The position numbers were made by a program, and so were the translations under genes. From NCBI RefSeq assembly GCF_001685025.1, contig NZ_MAYU01000021.1, forward strand, positions 620,001 to 684,000: 64,000 nucleotides of DNA, given 5' to 3'. The notes under the pieces are model-generated. The model saw only the letters and a list, made by a program, of their open reading frames with translations. It searched no databases and was not told the origin of the DNA. How positions within the stretch are numbered: the first letter of the stretch is position 1; every line of letters starts with the position of its first letter. This document shows positions 35,306 through 43,791 of the stretch, one piece after another. Source of the stretch: Bacillus sp. FJAT-27225 (lineage in GTDB: Bacteria > Bacillota > Bacilli > Bacillales > Cytobacillaceae).

Positions 35306-36184
35306 TTACATGCTCTCCTCTACTTCTTTTCGGGCAGGCATTCCACCCTGTGCACCGAACTTTGTAACTGAAAGGGAAGCTGCCCGGTTCGCGAATTTCA
35401 AGCTTTGCTCAAAGCCTTTCCCTTCAGCAAGCGCAACTGCCAAGGCTGCGTTAAAGGTATCGCCAGCACCAGTCGTATCAACAGCTTCGACTATATAGGA
35501 AGGAACAACAATCTCCTGTTCCCCATCATGGAATCGGACGCCATTTTTGCCTTCAGTGATAAATAATTTGTTTGGATATGCTGATAAAGCTTCATGCAAA
35601 TCTTTGCCCTCAAATAAAATGGATGCCTCCAGTTCATTCGGTGTAATGAATGCAGCCCTTTCAATTACTTCCTTGCTGATCCTTCGTGCTGGTGCAGGGT
35701 TCAATAGAAGTGGAACATCAAACTCCCGGCATTTTTCACTAACATACTCAACCGTTTCTTCAGGGATTTCCTGCTGGATAAGGATAATGTCCGAGTCACG
35801 AATCACATCCACTGCCTTTTCTACATAACCAGGAGTTACATAATCATTTGCGCCTTTTACAACGATGATGCTATTGTCGCCCTCGGCAAGCGTAATATGG
35901 GCGGTGCCGCTCTCCATGCCTGTAACCGGTTCCACATATGTCGTGTTAACACGATTCTTTTTAAAATTTTCTAGGATCTCTTTTCCGAATGCATCGTCGC
36001 CAACACATCCAACCATGTAAACTTCTGCACCTAATCTAGCTGCGGCAACCGCCTGGTTTGCTCCTTTGCCGCCTGGTACCGTTTTGAAGGATTCACCCAA
36101 AATGGTTTCCCCTTTTTCCGGCCTTTTAGGAGCGGTTACAACCAAATCCATCGATGAACTTCCGATTACTGTTATTTTAGCCAT
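35306..36184 (-). CDS. rbsK: Ribokinase RbsK
   Basis: 292 residues, PfkB family, phosphorylates ribose to ribose 5-phosphate. [20 protein letters not shown] opens the protein; [15 protein letters not shown] is PfkB motif 1 and [17 protein letters not shown] motif 2 with the catalytic Asp. The start is the ATG at 36184, preceded by GGTGGAGG; the frame stays open further upstream inside rbsR but that part is not family-like. It overlaps the rbsR stop by 8 bp. Confidence 0.94.
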   Translation of the reverse strand: MAKITVIGSSSMDLVVTAPKRPEKGETILGESFKTVPGGKGANQAVAAARLGAEVYMVGCVGDDAFGKEILENFKKNRVNTTYVEPVTGMESGTAHITLAEGDNSIIVVKGANDYVTPGYVEKAVDVIRDSDIILIQQEIPEETVEYVSEKCREFDVPLLLNPAPARRISKEVIERAAFITPNELEASILFEGKDLHEALSAYPNKLFITEGKNGVRFHDGEQEIVVPSYIVEAVDTTGAGDTFNAALAVALAEGKGFEQSLKFANRAASLSVTKFGAQGGMPARKEVEESM

Positions 36185-37175
36185 GGTCCTCCACCTTTCT
36201 TGTCGTCTGCCTTTCAACAAATGTAACTGGCAATTGAATATTTTTTTCTTCAACGATTCCTTCTTCAAGTAGTTGAATCAACAGTTTTGCCGCCTCTCTT
36301 CCCATATCATAGGCAGGCTGCCGAATCGTCGATAACGGCGGGAACAGCAAACTGCTGAGAGGTATATCATCATAGCCGATAATTTGCAGGTCATCCGGAA
36401 TTGAAATGCCCCTTTTTAGTGCTTCATGCAAAATCGCTGCGGCACCCAAATCATTTCCGGCAATCACTCCATCTGTTTCAGGAAATTTTTGAAACAATTC
36501 CTTTGCTGTTTTCTCAGCATCAGCGAAAGTGAATGAGTCAGTGGTCATCACATTAAAATCGACATTGGAGTTAGTAAGTTCATCCAACGCTCCTTTGAAG
36601 CGGTCCTGGGCGGGCCTCATTTCAACAGGTCCCCTTAGCAGCGTGATTCGCCTGCTTCCCCTCTGGATGATTTCTCTTGCTGCCATCTTTCCCCCGGTGA
36701 AGCCATCCGCATAAACCGATGGATGCTTGGTGCTTGTCCGGTCAAGAAAGACAACGGGAAACGAAAGATTTTCATACGCACCTGCTTCATTCCGATTGGT
36801 TGCCGAAATGATGCCGATTACATTATTTTGTTTAAATGTTTGGATATAATCACTTTCTTTTGCTGGCTTTTCATCTGCATTGCCAATAATCAGCCGAAAC
36901 CCCTGCTCCTGCATCTCGTCCTCTACACCCCGGGCAAGTTCAGGAAAAAATGGGTTCCGTATATCCGGAAGCAGCAAACCGATGAGCCTTGATTTCTTTT
37001 TAAAAAGCGACCTTGCCACTTCATTCGGTTTATAATTCAATTCCTCAATTGCATTGTTTACTAGTTTCCTAGTATCTTCATGCACATATCCTTTGTCATT
37101 CAAGGCTCTGGAAACGGTCGCAACCGATACTCCAGCCCGTTTGGCAACATCCCGGATCGTAACCATTTGTTTCAC
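36177..37175 (-). CDS. rbsR: Ribose operon repressor RbsR (LacI family)
   Basis: 332 residues. HTH: VTIRDVAKRAGVSVATVSRALN; hinge NEVARSLFKKKS; ligand domain with IGLLLPDIRNPFFPELARGVEDE, GVIAGNDLGAAAILHEAL and QIIGYDDIPLSSLLFPPLSTIRQP. First gene of the operon and autoregulated by the operator/cre site in front of it, as in B. subtilis. Confidence 0.93.
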   Translation of the reverse strand: MKQMVTIRDVAKRAGVSVATVSRALNDKGYVHEDTRKLVNNAIEELNYKPNEVARSLFKKKSRLIGLLLPDIRNPFFPELARGVEDEMQEQGFRLIIGNADEKPAKESDYIQTFKQNNVIGIISATNRNEAGAYENLSFPVVFLDRTSTKHPSVYADGFTGGKMAAREIIQRGSRRITLLRGPVEMRPAQDRFKGALDELTNSNVDFNVMTTDSFTFADAEKTAKELFQKFPETDGVIAGNDLGAAAILHEALKRGISIPDDLQIIGYDDIPLSSLLFPPLSTIRQPAYDMGREAAKLLIQLLEEGIVEEKNIQLPVTFVERQTTRKVEDHG

Positions 37176-37183
37176 CTCTAATG

Positions 37184-37197
37184 TGTAACCGTTTACA
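37184..37197 (-). promoter_or_regulatory. cre box / operator of the rbs operon
   Basis: On the - strand TGTAAACGGTTACA matches the cre consensus TGWAANCGNTNWCA completely. It is also a near-palindrome (GTGTAAACGGTTACAC) of the kind RbsR itself binds. It lies just downstream of the -10, a repressing position. Confidence 0.75.
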
Positions 37198-37202
37198 CAC
37201 CT

Positions 37203-37231
37203 AGAGTAGCACAGGATATTTTTTCGTGCAA
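37203..37231 (-). promoter_or_regulatory. Sigma-A promoter of the rbs operon
   Basis: TTGCAC, 17-bp spacer, TACTCT on the - strand, ending 28 bp upstream of the rbsR start with the cre/operator between. Confidence 0.65.
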
Positions 37232-37926
37232 CCCAAACGTTTCTCCAAGGAAGTTAAAAAGTTCCATTCGATTTTTTAAAAAGAAATAGCCGCCCGTGGG
37301 CAGCCAAGTTCTGTCGTAACTGAGAAGATTCCTAAAATATCTTTTTTTGATTACGTTCTTCTTTTAATAGTTCTACCGCTTCACCGTAACACTACCAGCG
37401 GACAAAAACTTGTTACTCCACCCGCTCCAACATACTAAAAGAGCTTTCCGGAAAAGAGCAACTCTTCTTATTACGCCGTTGATTACCACTGAATGAAAGG
37501 ATGATCATACATTTTTCACTAATCTATTTTTGGTTTTTATAGAGGAAGGTCTTTTTTAAAAAAAATCAATGGAAAGCAGAAACATAAGGATTGATCCAAT
37601 TAATCCTTGAGAAATTAGTACATTTAACATCTTTGGTCGAATTCTAATTGACCTTGGTAAGGGCGCCATGCATCAAAGAAAATAACAAACTTATAAGTTT
37701 CTTGGGAAAGATGAAATCTAGAATTATTTATATTTCAGCTTTGTTTATGTTAACTAAATTTCATGCTAATTTTATGCTTGTTTTATTTAAACTGTCTAGA
37801 TTGGACAAATTCTTTTTTATTTTCTGTTCAAATAATCCAATGACAGTTCTCAAATTTTAAAATATTATAACAGTTAATATATTGGAAACCCTTACAAAAA
37901 AGGGCCACGACAAGGGGGTAGTCATC
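37232..37926. other. Intergenic region with small inverted repeats
   Basis: About 700 bp, AT-rich, between the divergent rbs operon and the YfcC-type gene. It includes an imperfect GC-rich hairpin (GCCGCCC / GGGCAGC, about 37289-37304) and AAGGATT / AATCCTT (37586-37608). A 70-codon frame at 37648-37860 has no ribosome site and low-complexity composition. No gene is supported. Confidence 0.5.
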
Positions 37927-39342
37927 TTGGCTGAAAATGAACAATTGAAGAAAAAAGGTTTTGAGTTGCCGCATATTTATGTCATTTTGTTTTTATTTAG
38001 TGCAATTGCGGCAGTAGCAACTTACTTTGTTCCTGCAGGTACATTTGAGAGAATTCCGGGACCAGAGGGAAGAACGACTATTGATCCAAATTCATACACA
38101 CAAGTTGAATCAACACCGGTAGGACTGAGCGATTTTTTAACTGTCATACCAAGGGGTTTAATTGATGCCGGGGAAGTTGTTTTCTTTACGTTTATAATTG
38201 GCGGAATGTTCATGGTTCTTAGACGTACAGGGATTATTGAAATTGCTGTTGATAACTTATCGAGGAAATTCGCCAATAATAGTGTATTACTCATTCCGAT
38301 TTTAACCACTGTATTTGCGATTGTAGCAACACTAATTGGCACACCGGAATTATCCTTAGTATATATTCCAGTAATATTGCCGCTTATGATTGCATTAGGA
38401 TATGATTCGATGGTAGCGGCAGCTATTGCTTTATTCGGTACTGTTATAGGATTTACTGCGGGTGTACTAAATCCGATAAATACAGGACTAGCCCAAAAAA
38501 TATCCGGTTTACCAGTGTTTTCTGGGATGGGACTCCGACTTATTCTTTTTGTTATAGCTGTAACTATGGGAGTACTCTTTCTTATGCGATACGCAAATAA
38601 AGTGAAAAATGACCCAAAGAACAGTTTAGTTTATGAAGATGATAGAGAAAAACGAGAAATGTATCAAAAAGTTGGTAATGTAGAAAAAATTAATGCAACT
38701 CCAAGACAGAAATACGCAGCATTAGCTACACTTGTTTTCTTTGGTATTTTAGTATACGGGGTTATCGGGCACGGCTGGTTTATGGTCGAGATGTCTGGAT
38801 TATTCGTTGTCATGGGAATTGTGGTTGGTTTAATTGCCGGACTTACAACAATGCAAATTTGTGAAGGCTTTAATCAAGGTTTTCGTGATGTGTTAGTAGG
38901 TGCGATTATCGTTGGGGTCGCTAGAGCAGTTGCTGTTGTTCTGGAAGATGGACAAATAATGGATACAATTGTTCATACTCTAGGTTCATTGGTTGGGGAT
39001 TTACCAGCCGTATTCAGTGCTGTTGGCATGTATGTTGTTCAGTTAATGATCAACTTTATTATCCCTTCAGGCAGTGGACAAGCACTTGTGACAATGCCAA
39101 TAATGGCGCCATTAGCTGATATGGTCGGTGTTACAAGGCAAACTGCTGTACTTGCTTTCCAACTAGGTGACGGATTTGCCCATATTCTATATCCTACCTC
39201 AGGATACTTTATGGCAGCATTAGTTATTGCCGGAGTTCCTTATCAAAAGTGGTTTAAGTTCTATATGCCTCTATTTGGACAATTTGTTACATTTTCTATT
39301 ATTTTGCTAATCATTGCTCAATCTATCCAATGGACAGGCTGA
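37927..39342 (+). CDS. YfcC/DcuC-family carrier (C4-dicarboxylate or amino-acid type)
   Basis: 471 residues, about 12 helices. Conserved segments: FELPHIYVILFLFSAIAAVATYFVPAG, the family FxxPAGxF opening; ATLIGTPELSLVYIPVILPLM; FTAGVLNPINTGLAQKISGLP; FIIPSGSGQALVTMPIMAPLADM, the re-entrant SGSGQA block; and GDGFAHILYPTSGYFMAAL. The family (PF03606) moves dicarboxylates, basic or other amino acids; the substrate is not fixed. Start chosen as TTG at 37927 after AGGGGG; an upstream frame to 37882 lacks a ribosome site. Confidence 0.88.
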   Translation: MAENEQLKKKGFELPHIYVILFLFSAIAAVATYFVPAGTFERIPGPEGRTTIDPNSYTQVESTPVGLSDFLTVIPRGLIDAGEVVFFTFIIGGMFMVLRRTGIIEIAVDNLSRKFANNSVLLIPILTTVFAIVATLIGTPELSLVYIPVILPLMIALGYDSMVAAAIALFGTVIGFTAGVLNPINTGLAQKISGLPVFSGMGLRLILFVIAVTMGVLFLMRYANKVKNDPKNSLVYEDDREKREMYQKVGNVEKINATPRQKYAALATLVFFGILVYGVIGHGWFMVEMSGLFVVMGIVVGLIAGLTTMQICEGFNQGFRDVLVGAIIVGVARAVAVVLEDGQIMDTIVHTLGSLVGDLPAVFSAVGMYVVQLMINFIIPSGSGQALVTMPIMAPLADMVGVTRQTAVLAFQLGDGFAHILYPTSGYFMAALVIAGVPYQKWFKFYMPLFGQFVTFSIILLIIAQSIQWTG

Positions 39343-39366
39343 TAATAGATAAAGAGGTTTGCCATT

Positions 39367-39477
39367 ATGGATGGTACACCTCGAACATTGTTGAAAATAT
39401 TTACATACCACGGAAAGCCTCTATTAGATGAAACATGGGAATTACTAACGGAGTATATAGGCCTTCCAGTCCTTTAA
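39367..39477 (+). CDS. 36-residue ORF downstream of the YfcC-type carrier
   Basis: ATG with AGAGG about 10 bp upstream, 25 bp after the carrier stop and just before a terminator, so it would be co-transcribed. The sequence starts MDGTPRTLLKIFTYHGKPLL and ends GLPVL. It has no recognised relatives and could equally be the remnant of a longer gene. Confidence 0.4.
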   Translation: MDGTPRTLLKIFTYHGKPLLDETWELLTEYIGLPVL

Positions 39478-39478
39478 A

Positions 39479-39516
39479 TAAAAAGCACGTAGAGAGTAGC
39501 CTCTATGTGCTTTTTT
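39479..39516. terminator. Bidirectional terminator
   Basis: AAAGCACGTAGAG / CTCTATGTGCTTT (one G-U) hairpin with T-runs on both strands. It serves the carrier transcript and the small membrane protein gene from the other side. Confidence 0.85.
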
Positions 39517-39522
39517 GCTTTT

Positions 39523-39720
39523 TTATTTTTTTGTCCATTTATCCCATAACTCTTTCCACACCGGATTCATTTTTAGCATAACAACCCAGCAAAGTGCCAA
39601 AATCATTATACTCAATGTGCCTGGCAATAACCTAAATAAGAGAAATACAACTAAATAAGAAATTGTCAAACCTAAAGTCATAGCAATACTCAGGACAAAA
39701 AGATAAAAAGCGAATTTCAT
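39523..39720 (-). CDS. Small two-helix membrane protein
   Basis: 65 residues with two hydrophobic helices (FAFYLFVLSIAMTLGLTIS and TLSIMILALCWVVML) and a basic, tryptophan-containing tail (WKELWDKWTKK). A GGAGGC ribosome site 6 bp before the ATG and a terminator just after the stop support it as a real gene. Function unknown. Confidence 0.65.
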   Translation of the reverse strand: MKFAFYLFVLSIAMTLGLTISYLVVFLLFRLLPGTLSIMILALCWVVMLKMNPVWKELWDKWTKK

Positions 39721-39883
39721 AAAAAGCCTCCATGAAGTTTTAGTAGTTACATTAGGTGTAACCCCCTAATTTAATAGGGACTCACTCATCTCGGTGACAA
39801 CTCATGGAGAATTATGCAATTTGTTAATTTATTCAAATTATATCATGAAACTGGCGAGTTATTATATAAAAAACTAGCATATC

Positions 39884-40252
39884 TTAATATGTCCATTCAC
39901 TTAACAAGCGGGTTGCCTTAATATTTCGGCCAGTTTTTTTATTCTTTATAGTCAATACCTCAACAATACCAGCACTCGCCAAAATATCCGAAATTATATT
40001 CGCAGTCCTCGTATCTGAGTTCATTGTATTTTTTATCCTTAAATCCAGTCCGTCCGGAGTATGGGCTCTAATTAGATTTCTAGCATGCTGAGGCAGCATC
40101 CTGTCCGGAGCATCATTAAGTATTTCAATTGTAGCCTTAATCAGTTCCTTAGAAATCTTAATACCACGACATTTAAATGGAAGCTGTACCCCAAGCCTAC
40201 TAATTGCTTTCTGAAGAAGTTCATCAGGAATCGTTTTGTGGGAGTATTTCAT
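39884..40252 (-). CDS. Hypothetical protein, possible winged-helix fold
   Basis: 122 residues, basic. The C-terminal part (RTANIISDILASAGIVEVLTIKNKKTGRNIKATRLL) has the helix-helix-strand-turn-strand look of a winged helix, but no named family was recognised. Ribosome site is weak (AGGGAA). Transcribed alone. The length and codon pattern make it a likely gene. Confidence 0.5.
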   Translation of the reverse strand: MKYSHKTIPDELLQKAISRLGVQLPFKCRGIKISKELIKATIEILNDAPDRMLPQHARNLIRAHTPDGLDLRIKNTMNSDTRTANIISDILASAGIVEVLTIKNKKTGRNIKATRLLSEWTY

Positions 40253-40354
40253 CTTAATTCCCTAGCCTTTCGTCATGATGTATCTTGAAAATAAATTGTT
40301 TTAGCCGACTCTTGGAAGTTTATTTGCCGTTTGCATATAGTAGGTATAAAGCTG

Positions 40355-40402
40355 AAATGCACCCCAAGAGTTAGATAAGTCTAATACTTGGTGGTGCATT
40401 CT
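40355..40402. repeat. Nested palindrome, possible IS3-type remnant
   Basis: AAATGCACCCCAAG / CTTGGTGGTGCATT arms enclose an inner TTAGA/TCTAA palindrome. A similar TGCACCCCAAAAGTTAGA-type hairpin lies at the 3' end of many IS3-family (IS150-like) elements. No transposase remains. It lies between ggt and the hypothetical gene. Confidence 0.45.
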
Positions 40403-40436
40403 TCTTCACATCTTCATTAAGTAACCCTTTGAAAAC

Positions 40437-42206
40437 TTACTTCCTCTTCCCGTTCAAATCAATCCCAATCGCCGCACCATTTCGGCTGGAGTCGGCAACT
40501 CCTTTGAAGATTCCTTTTTCATGGTCAATGAGAATGCTTTGCACATTGCCAATAGTGGTTGGTGACGGCCCAAATCTATGGCCCATTCCATTCAGCCGCG
40601 AAATAATATCTTGGCCGATTCCCTCTTCATAACGATACGAATTGATGTTGTTCGTGTAAATCCGCGGCTGCTCTACGGCAGCTTTGAGCTCCATGTCATA
40701 TTCAATCGTATGGAGAATCGTCTGCAGGACGGAAGTGATGATCGTCGGCCCACCCGGTGAACCAACGGTCAAGACCGGCTTGTCATCTTCAAACACGATC
40801 GTCGGGGTCATGCTGCTCAATGGCCGTTTGTTCGGCTGGACTTCGTTCGCTCCGCCAGGAACAGCATCAAAATCGGTTAACTCATTGTTCAGCATTATTC
40901 CGTAGCCAGGAACCATGATGCCTGTCCCGAAGAGCTGCTCGATTGTCGTTGTATACGAAACAACATTTCCCCACCTGTCCGCTACCGTAAAGTGGGTTGT
41001 TTCTCCATATTTTTGGTCATTTGGCTGGCTTGTTGGAGAGTAATTGGCAGAACCATTTTCATATTTCCATGGATTGCCGGCTGTTACATTCTTGTTCACA
41101 GTGTTCAAACTAATAAGCGCTTGGCGTTCCTTGATATAGTCAGGATGCAGCAATCCATTGATCGGCACGTTGACAAACTCAGGGTCGCCGGCATACGAAG
41201 CACGGTCAGCATATGCGAGATGCATCGTTTCAGCTAGCAAATGATACTTTTCAACTGAATTAACATCGTATTGAGACAAATCAAACCCATCGAGAATTTT
41301 CAGCATTTGCAAAAGGAATACCCCACCGGAGCTTGGAGGCGGCATACTGGCAATTTGGTAGCCCTGATAATCTCCCCAGATTGGCTCATCGATTGTTACG
41401 TCATATTTTTGCAAATCACTAACCTTCATGGAACCACCGAAATCCTGGACAACATCCGCAATCGCTTTTGCTATTTCCCCTTTATAAAACGCATCGGTCC
41501 CCTTTGCGCGGATCAGTTTCAAGGTTTTGGCCAAATCTTCCTGGACTAGTACATCACCTTCCTGGAGTGGCTTCCCACCCGGAAGGAATACATCTTTGGC
41601 AGCCGTACGTGACAGCATGGCCTGGTTGTCCGCTATCGCTTCGGCAAGGACAGAATCAATCGGGAACCCTTGATGAGCAAGCTTTACGGCAGGCCCAATC
41701 AGTTGCTCCATGTTTTTCGTTCCCCACATCTCAAGAGCTGTTTCAAGCCCCTTCAATGTGCCAGGCACACCTACAGCTGTCCCGCCAGTCGAACGGGTGG
41801 CAAACGGAATTGGATTCCCGTTTTCATCGAGGAACATATCAGGTGTCGCACCAGCAGGGGCACGTTCGCGGCTGTTTACGATGGTTGTTTCTTTCGTTTT
41901 CCCATCATAGACCATCATGAACCCACCGCCGCCAATCCCAGACATCATCGGTTCAACGACATTTAGAGCAAACTGAATCGCTACAGATGCATCAATCGCA
42001 TTGCCGCCTTTTTTGAGCACGTCTGCACCAATTTCAGATGCTAGCGGATGGGCTGTTGCTACCATCCCATCCTTGCCAAGGTCAACCTGACTGTAATTGC
42101 CATAGCTGAACTTTGGATTTTTCGCTTGGCCGCTGAGCGGCAGTGTCCCAACCAATAAAAGAACAGAAAGTAATGCAAACAAACCAGCTTTCCAAACTCT
42201 CTTCAT
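40437..42206 (-). CDS. ggt: Gamma-glutamyltransferase (secreted, self-processing)
   Basis: 589 residues. Signal peptide 1-28 (ends SGQA). The precursor self-cleaves before Thr403 (YGE-TTHFTVADRWGN), which becomes the catalytic N-terminal nucleophile of the small subunit. Also present: GGNAIDASVAIQFALNVVEP, SGIGGGGFMMVYDG, NSRERAP (substrate Arg) and LSSMTPTIVFEDDKP with SPGGPTIITSVLQ. It hydrolyses glutathione or poly-gamma-glutamate or transfers the glutamyl group. The catalytic position equals the B. subtilis numbering. Monocistronic. Confidence 0.95.
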   Translation of the reverse strand: MKRVWKAGLFALLSVLLLVGTLPLSGQAKNPKFSYGNYSQVDLGKDGMVATAHPLASEIGADVLKKGGNAIDASVAIQFALNVVEPMMSGIGGGGFMMVYDGKTKETTIVNSRERAPAGATPDMFLDENGNPIPFATRSTGGTAVGVPGTLKGLETALEMWGTKNMEQLIGPAVKLAHQGFPIDSVLAEAIADNQAMLSRTAAKDVFLPGGKPLQEGDVLVQEDLAKTLKLIRAKGTDAFYKGEIAKAIADVVQDFGGSMKVSDLQKYDVTIDEPIWGDYQGYQIASMPPPSSGGVFLLQMLKILDGFDLSQYDVNSVEKYHLLAETMHLAYADRASYAGDPEFVNVPINGLLHPDYIKERQALISLNTVNKNVTAGNPWKYENGSANYSPTSQPNDQKYGETTHFTVADRWGNVVSYTTTIEQLFGTGIMVPGYGIMLNNELTDFDAVPGGANEVQPNKRPLSSMTPTIVFEDDKPVLTVGSPGGPTIITSVLQTILHTIEYDMELKAAVEQPRIYTNNINSYRYEEGIGQDIISRLNGMGHRFGPSPTTIGNVQSILIDHEKGIFKGVADSSRNGAAIGIDLNGKRK

Positions 42207-42405
42207 CCTACTCCCTCCTCAAAATTAACTCACTTATATGGTAAGGAAAAGATTAGAAGATTAGCAAATTTTTAACTGAATGTTTCGAATTTTGAATATA
42301 TAGTCCTAGTGTTTCCTGGAGAATAGGGTATAAAGGCTTGCTTGCCTGCTAGTTGGTTTGTTGGGAAAAAGGTTTCTATCTATTTCTAATTGTCTGGGAA
42401 TATAT

Positions 42406-42490
42406 ATCGCCCTGAATGAACTTTTTTTATCCCTTAATCACATTTTTATCACCCTCAACGAACGATTTATCGCCCCTATTAACAATTCAG
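42406..42490. repeat. Degenerate tandem repeat, about 21-bp period, four copies
   Basis: ATCGCCC / ATCCCTT / ATCACCC / ATCGCCCC start at 42406, 42429, 42448 and 42469 (23, 19 and 21 bp apart), each followed by a T/A-rich AACNA stretch. Same spacing class as the exact 21-bp array at 31219, but a different unit. Confidence 0.55.
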
Positions 42491-42571
42491 ACACATCCGG
42501 GGACTCGTAAACTCTACAGAATGAATGGAAACACTATTAAAAACCCATCCTCTAGCCAGAACAAAATAAAA

Positions 42572-42611
42572 GAGACGGTCCTCCTTTTATTTACCAAAGG
42601 AGAACCGTCCC
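42572..42611. repeat. Dispersed GGGACGGTTC palindrome, copy 6
   Basis: GAGACGGTCCTCCTTT / AAAGGAGAACCGTCCC, 16-bp arms with two mismatches and an 8-nt loop, 6 bp past the SGNH hydrolase stop. Likely serves as its terminator. Confidence 0.8.
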
Positions 42612-42617
42612 TATTCG

Positions 42618-43367
42618 TTATGAATTTCTTGTTTTCAGGTATGTTTTCCAGAATTCTTTGGCGATTGCTTCATATCCTTCTTGGCTAAGGTGGATATCAG
42701 CAGGGTTTGGAACGTATTGCGTTTCGTACTTTTTAATCAGATCAGCCGTCGGTACAAATACATCGCCGTTCGCCAAGGCCACACTTTCAATCACCTGATT
42801 AAGACTTGATAGCAGTGGCAGGAGTACAGCCAGCTCTTGATTAGACCGATGTGGGAAGGGATTGTAGTAGCCCATTACATATACCTTTGTTCCTGGCTTA
42901 ATCATATCGATCTGCATGAGGATCGCTTGCAAGTTTCCGCCAATTGATTGTATCACCCCAGGGGCAAGTGACGGGTTTTGCTGTATTCTTGGTAAGTTGC
43001 CCAGAAGATCATTCGCACCAATATCAATAGTTACCAGCTCAGCTTCTTTAATTGATTCCCTTAATGAAGCATACTTTTGATTGGCTGGATTAGTTAGTTC
43101 TATTAATATATTCGTAGTCCTATATCCCGAAACCCCAAAATTATCCAGTTCAATATTATATTGTGACTGAGCGAATCTGTCGGCCAGAAAATCTGCATAT
43201 CCATCTTTCAATTCCCTATAAGGCGTTTGCCCGGCCGCAAGAGAATCCCCCAACGCAACATAATCAAAATCTTGCTTAACAGGATTCTTGGCCGAGGCAG
43301 CAAAAGGCAGTGACAAGATTAAAGAACTGATTAATAAACTGCTAGAAAGTAATCTTTTAAACTTCAA
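42618..43367 (-). CDS. Secreted SGNH/GDSL-family lipase or esterase
   Basis: 249 residues. Signal peptide 1-26 (ends ASA-KNP). SGNH blocks: YVALGDSLAAG (nucleophile Ser), DNFGVSGYRT (Gly), IDIGANDLL (Asn) and DIHLSQEGYEAIAKEFW (Asp and His). Typical length for a secreted Bacillus SGNH hydrolase; substrate unknown. TTG start with GGAGGG 7 bp upstream. Confidence 0.9.
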   Translation of the reverse strand: MKFKRLLSSSLLISSLILSLPFAASAKNPVKQDFDYVALGDSLAAGQTPYRELKDGYADFLADRFAQSQYNIELDNFGVSGYRTTNILIELTNPANQKYASLRESIKEAELVTIDIGANDLLGNLPRIQQNPSLAPGVIQSIGGNLQAILMQIDMIKPGTKVYVMGYYNPFPHRSNQELAVLLPLLSSLNQVIESVALANGDVFVPTADLIKKYETQYVPNPADIHLSQEGYEAIAKEFWKTYLKTRNS

Positions 43368-43791
43368 TACAATCCCTCCTTTTCATCTCATTATATTCTC
43401 TATTAAGAACTTTTACCATCTTTAAACGGAACAAAAAGAACTAAATCCAGTTAGATGCTTATCAGAAACTATATAAAAAATACCCCCCACTTCGCCTGGC
43501 TCTGTCGAAAGGAACATCGTCAGAAACAGGGAGGCGGGCAGGCATTTATCCTTCATTGTTCTTATAAATCAATTTGTCATTTGGCAAAGGAGAAACCTCC
43601 CTCTAGTTTACCGGGATGATTACGACGTTTGGTTTGGTGATTTGGCGGCTCGGCAGATTGTATTTTTTTCAAGATATAACTAATCCCGTTCTCCCTGTTC
43701 CTCATTAAGGGCTTTATTATCGAATTCTCTTTCGAGGTAACATCTAATTATAAAATCTGCACTATTATCCTGCCAACATATTAAACTAGTC
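43368..43791. other. Intergenic region, nothing recognised
   Basis: About 420 bp between two genes on the - strand. A G-rich stretch (43534-43550) and CTCC/GGAG-rich segments are visible, but no ORF with a ribosome site, clear hairpin or operator was found. Confidence 0.5.

Larger units (their letters stand above)
42207..42617. other. Intergenic repeat island upstream of ggt
   Basis: About 410 bp with the ggt promoter region, a degenerate ~21-bp tandem repeat and one dispersed palindrome, listed separately. No gene seen. Confidence 0.6.

Noticed and set aside
37560-37640. T-box or other riboswitch before the YfcC-type gene
   Set aside because: Only a small AAGGATT/AATCCTT inverted repeat is present; no T-box core or other conserved riboswitch sequence was found.
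37648-37860. 70-codon open frame before the YfcC-type carrier
   Set aside because: TTG start without a ribosome site; low-complexity Phe/Leu/Lys content from AT-rich DNA.
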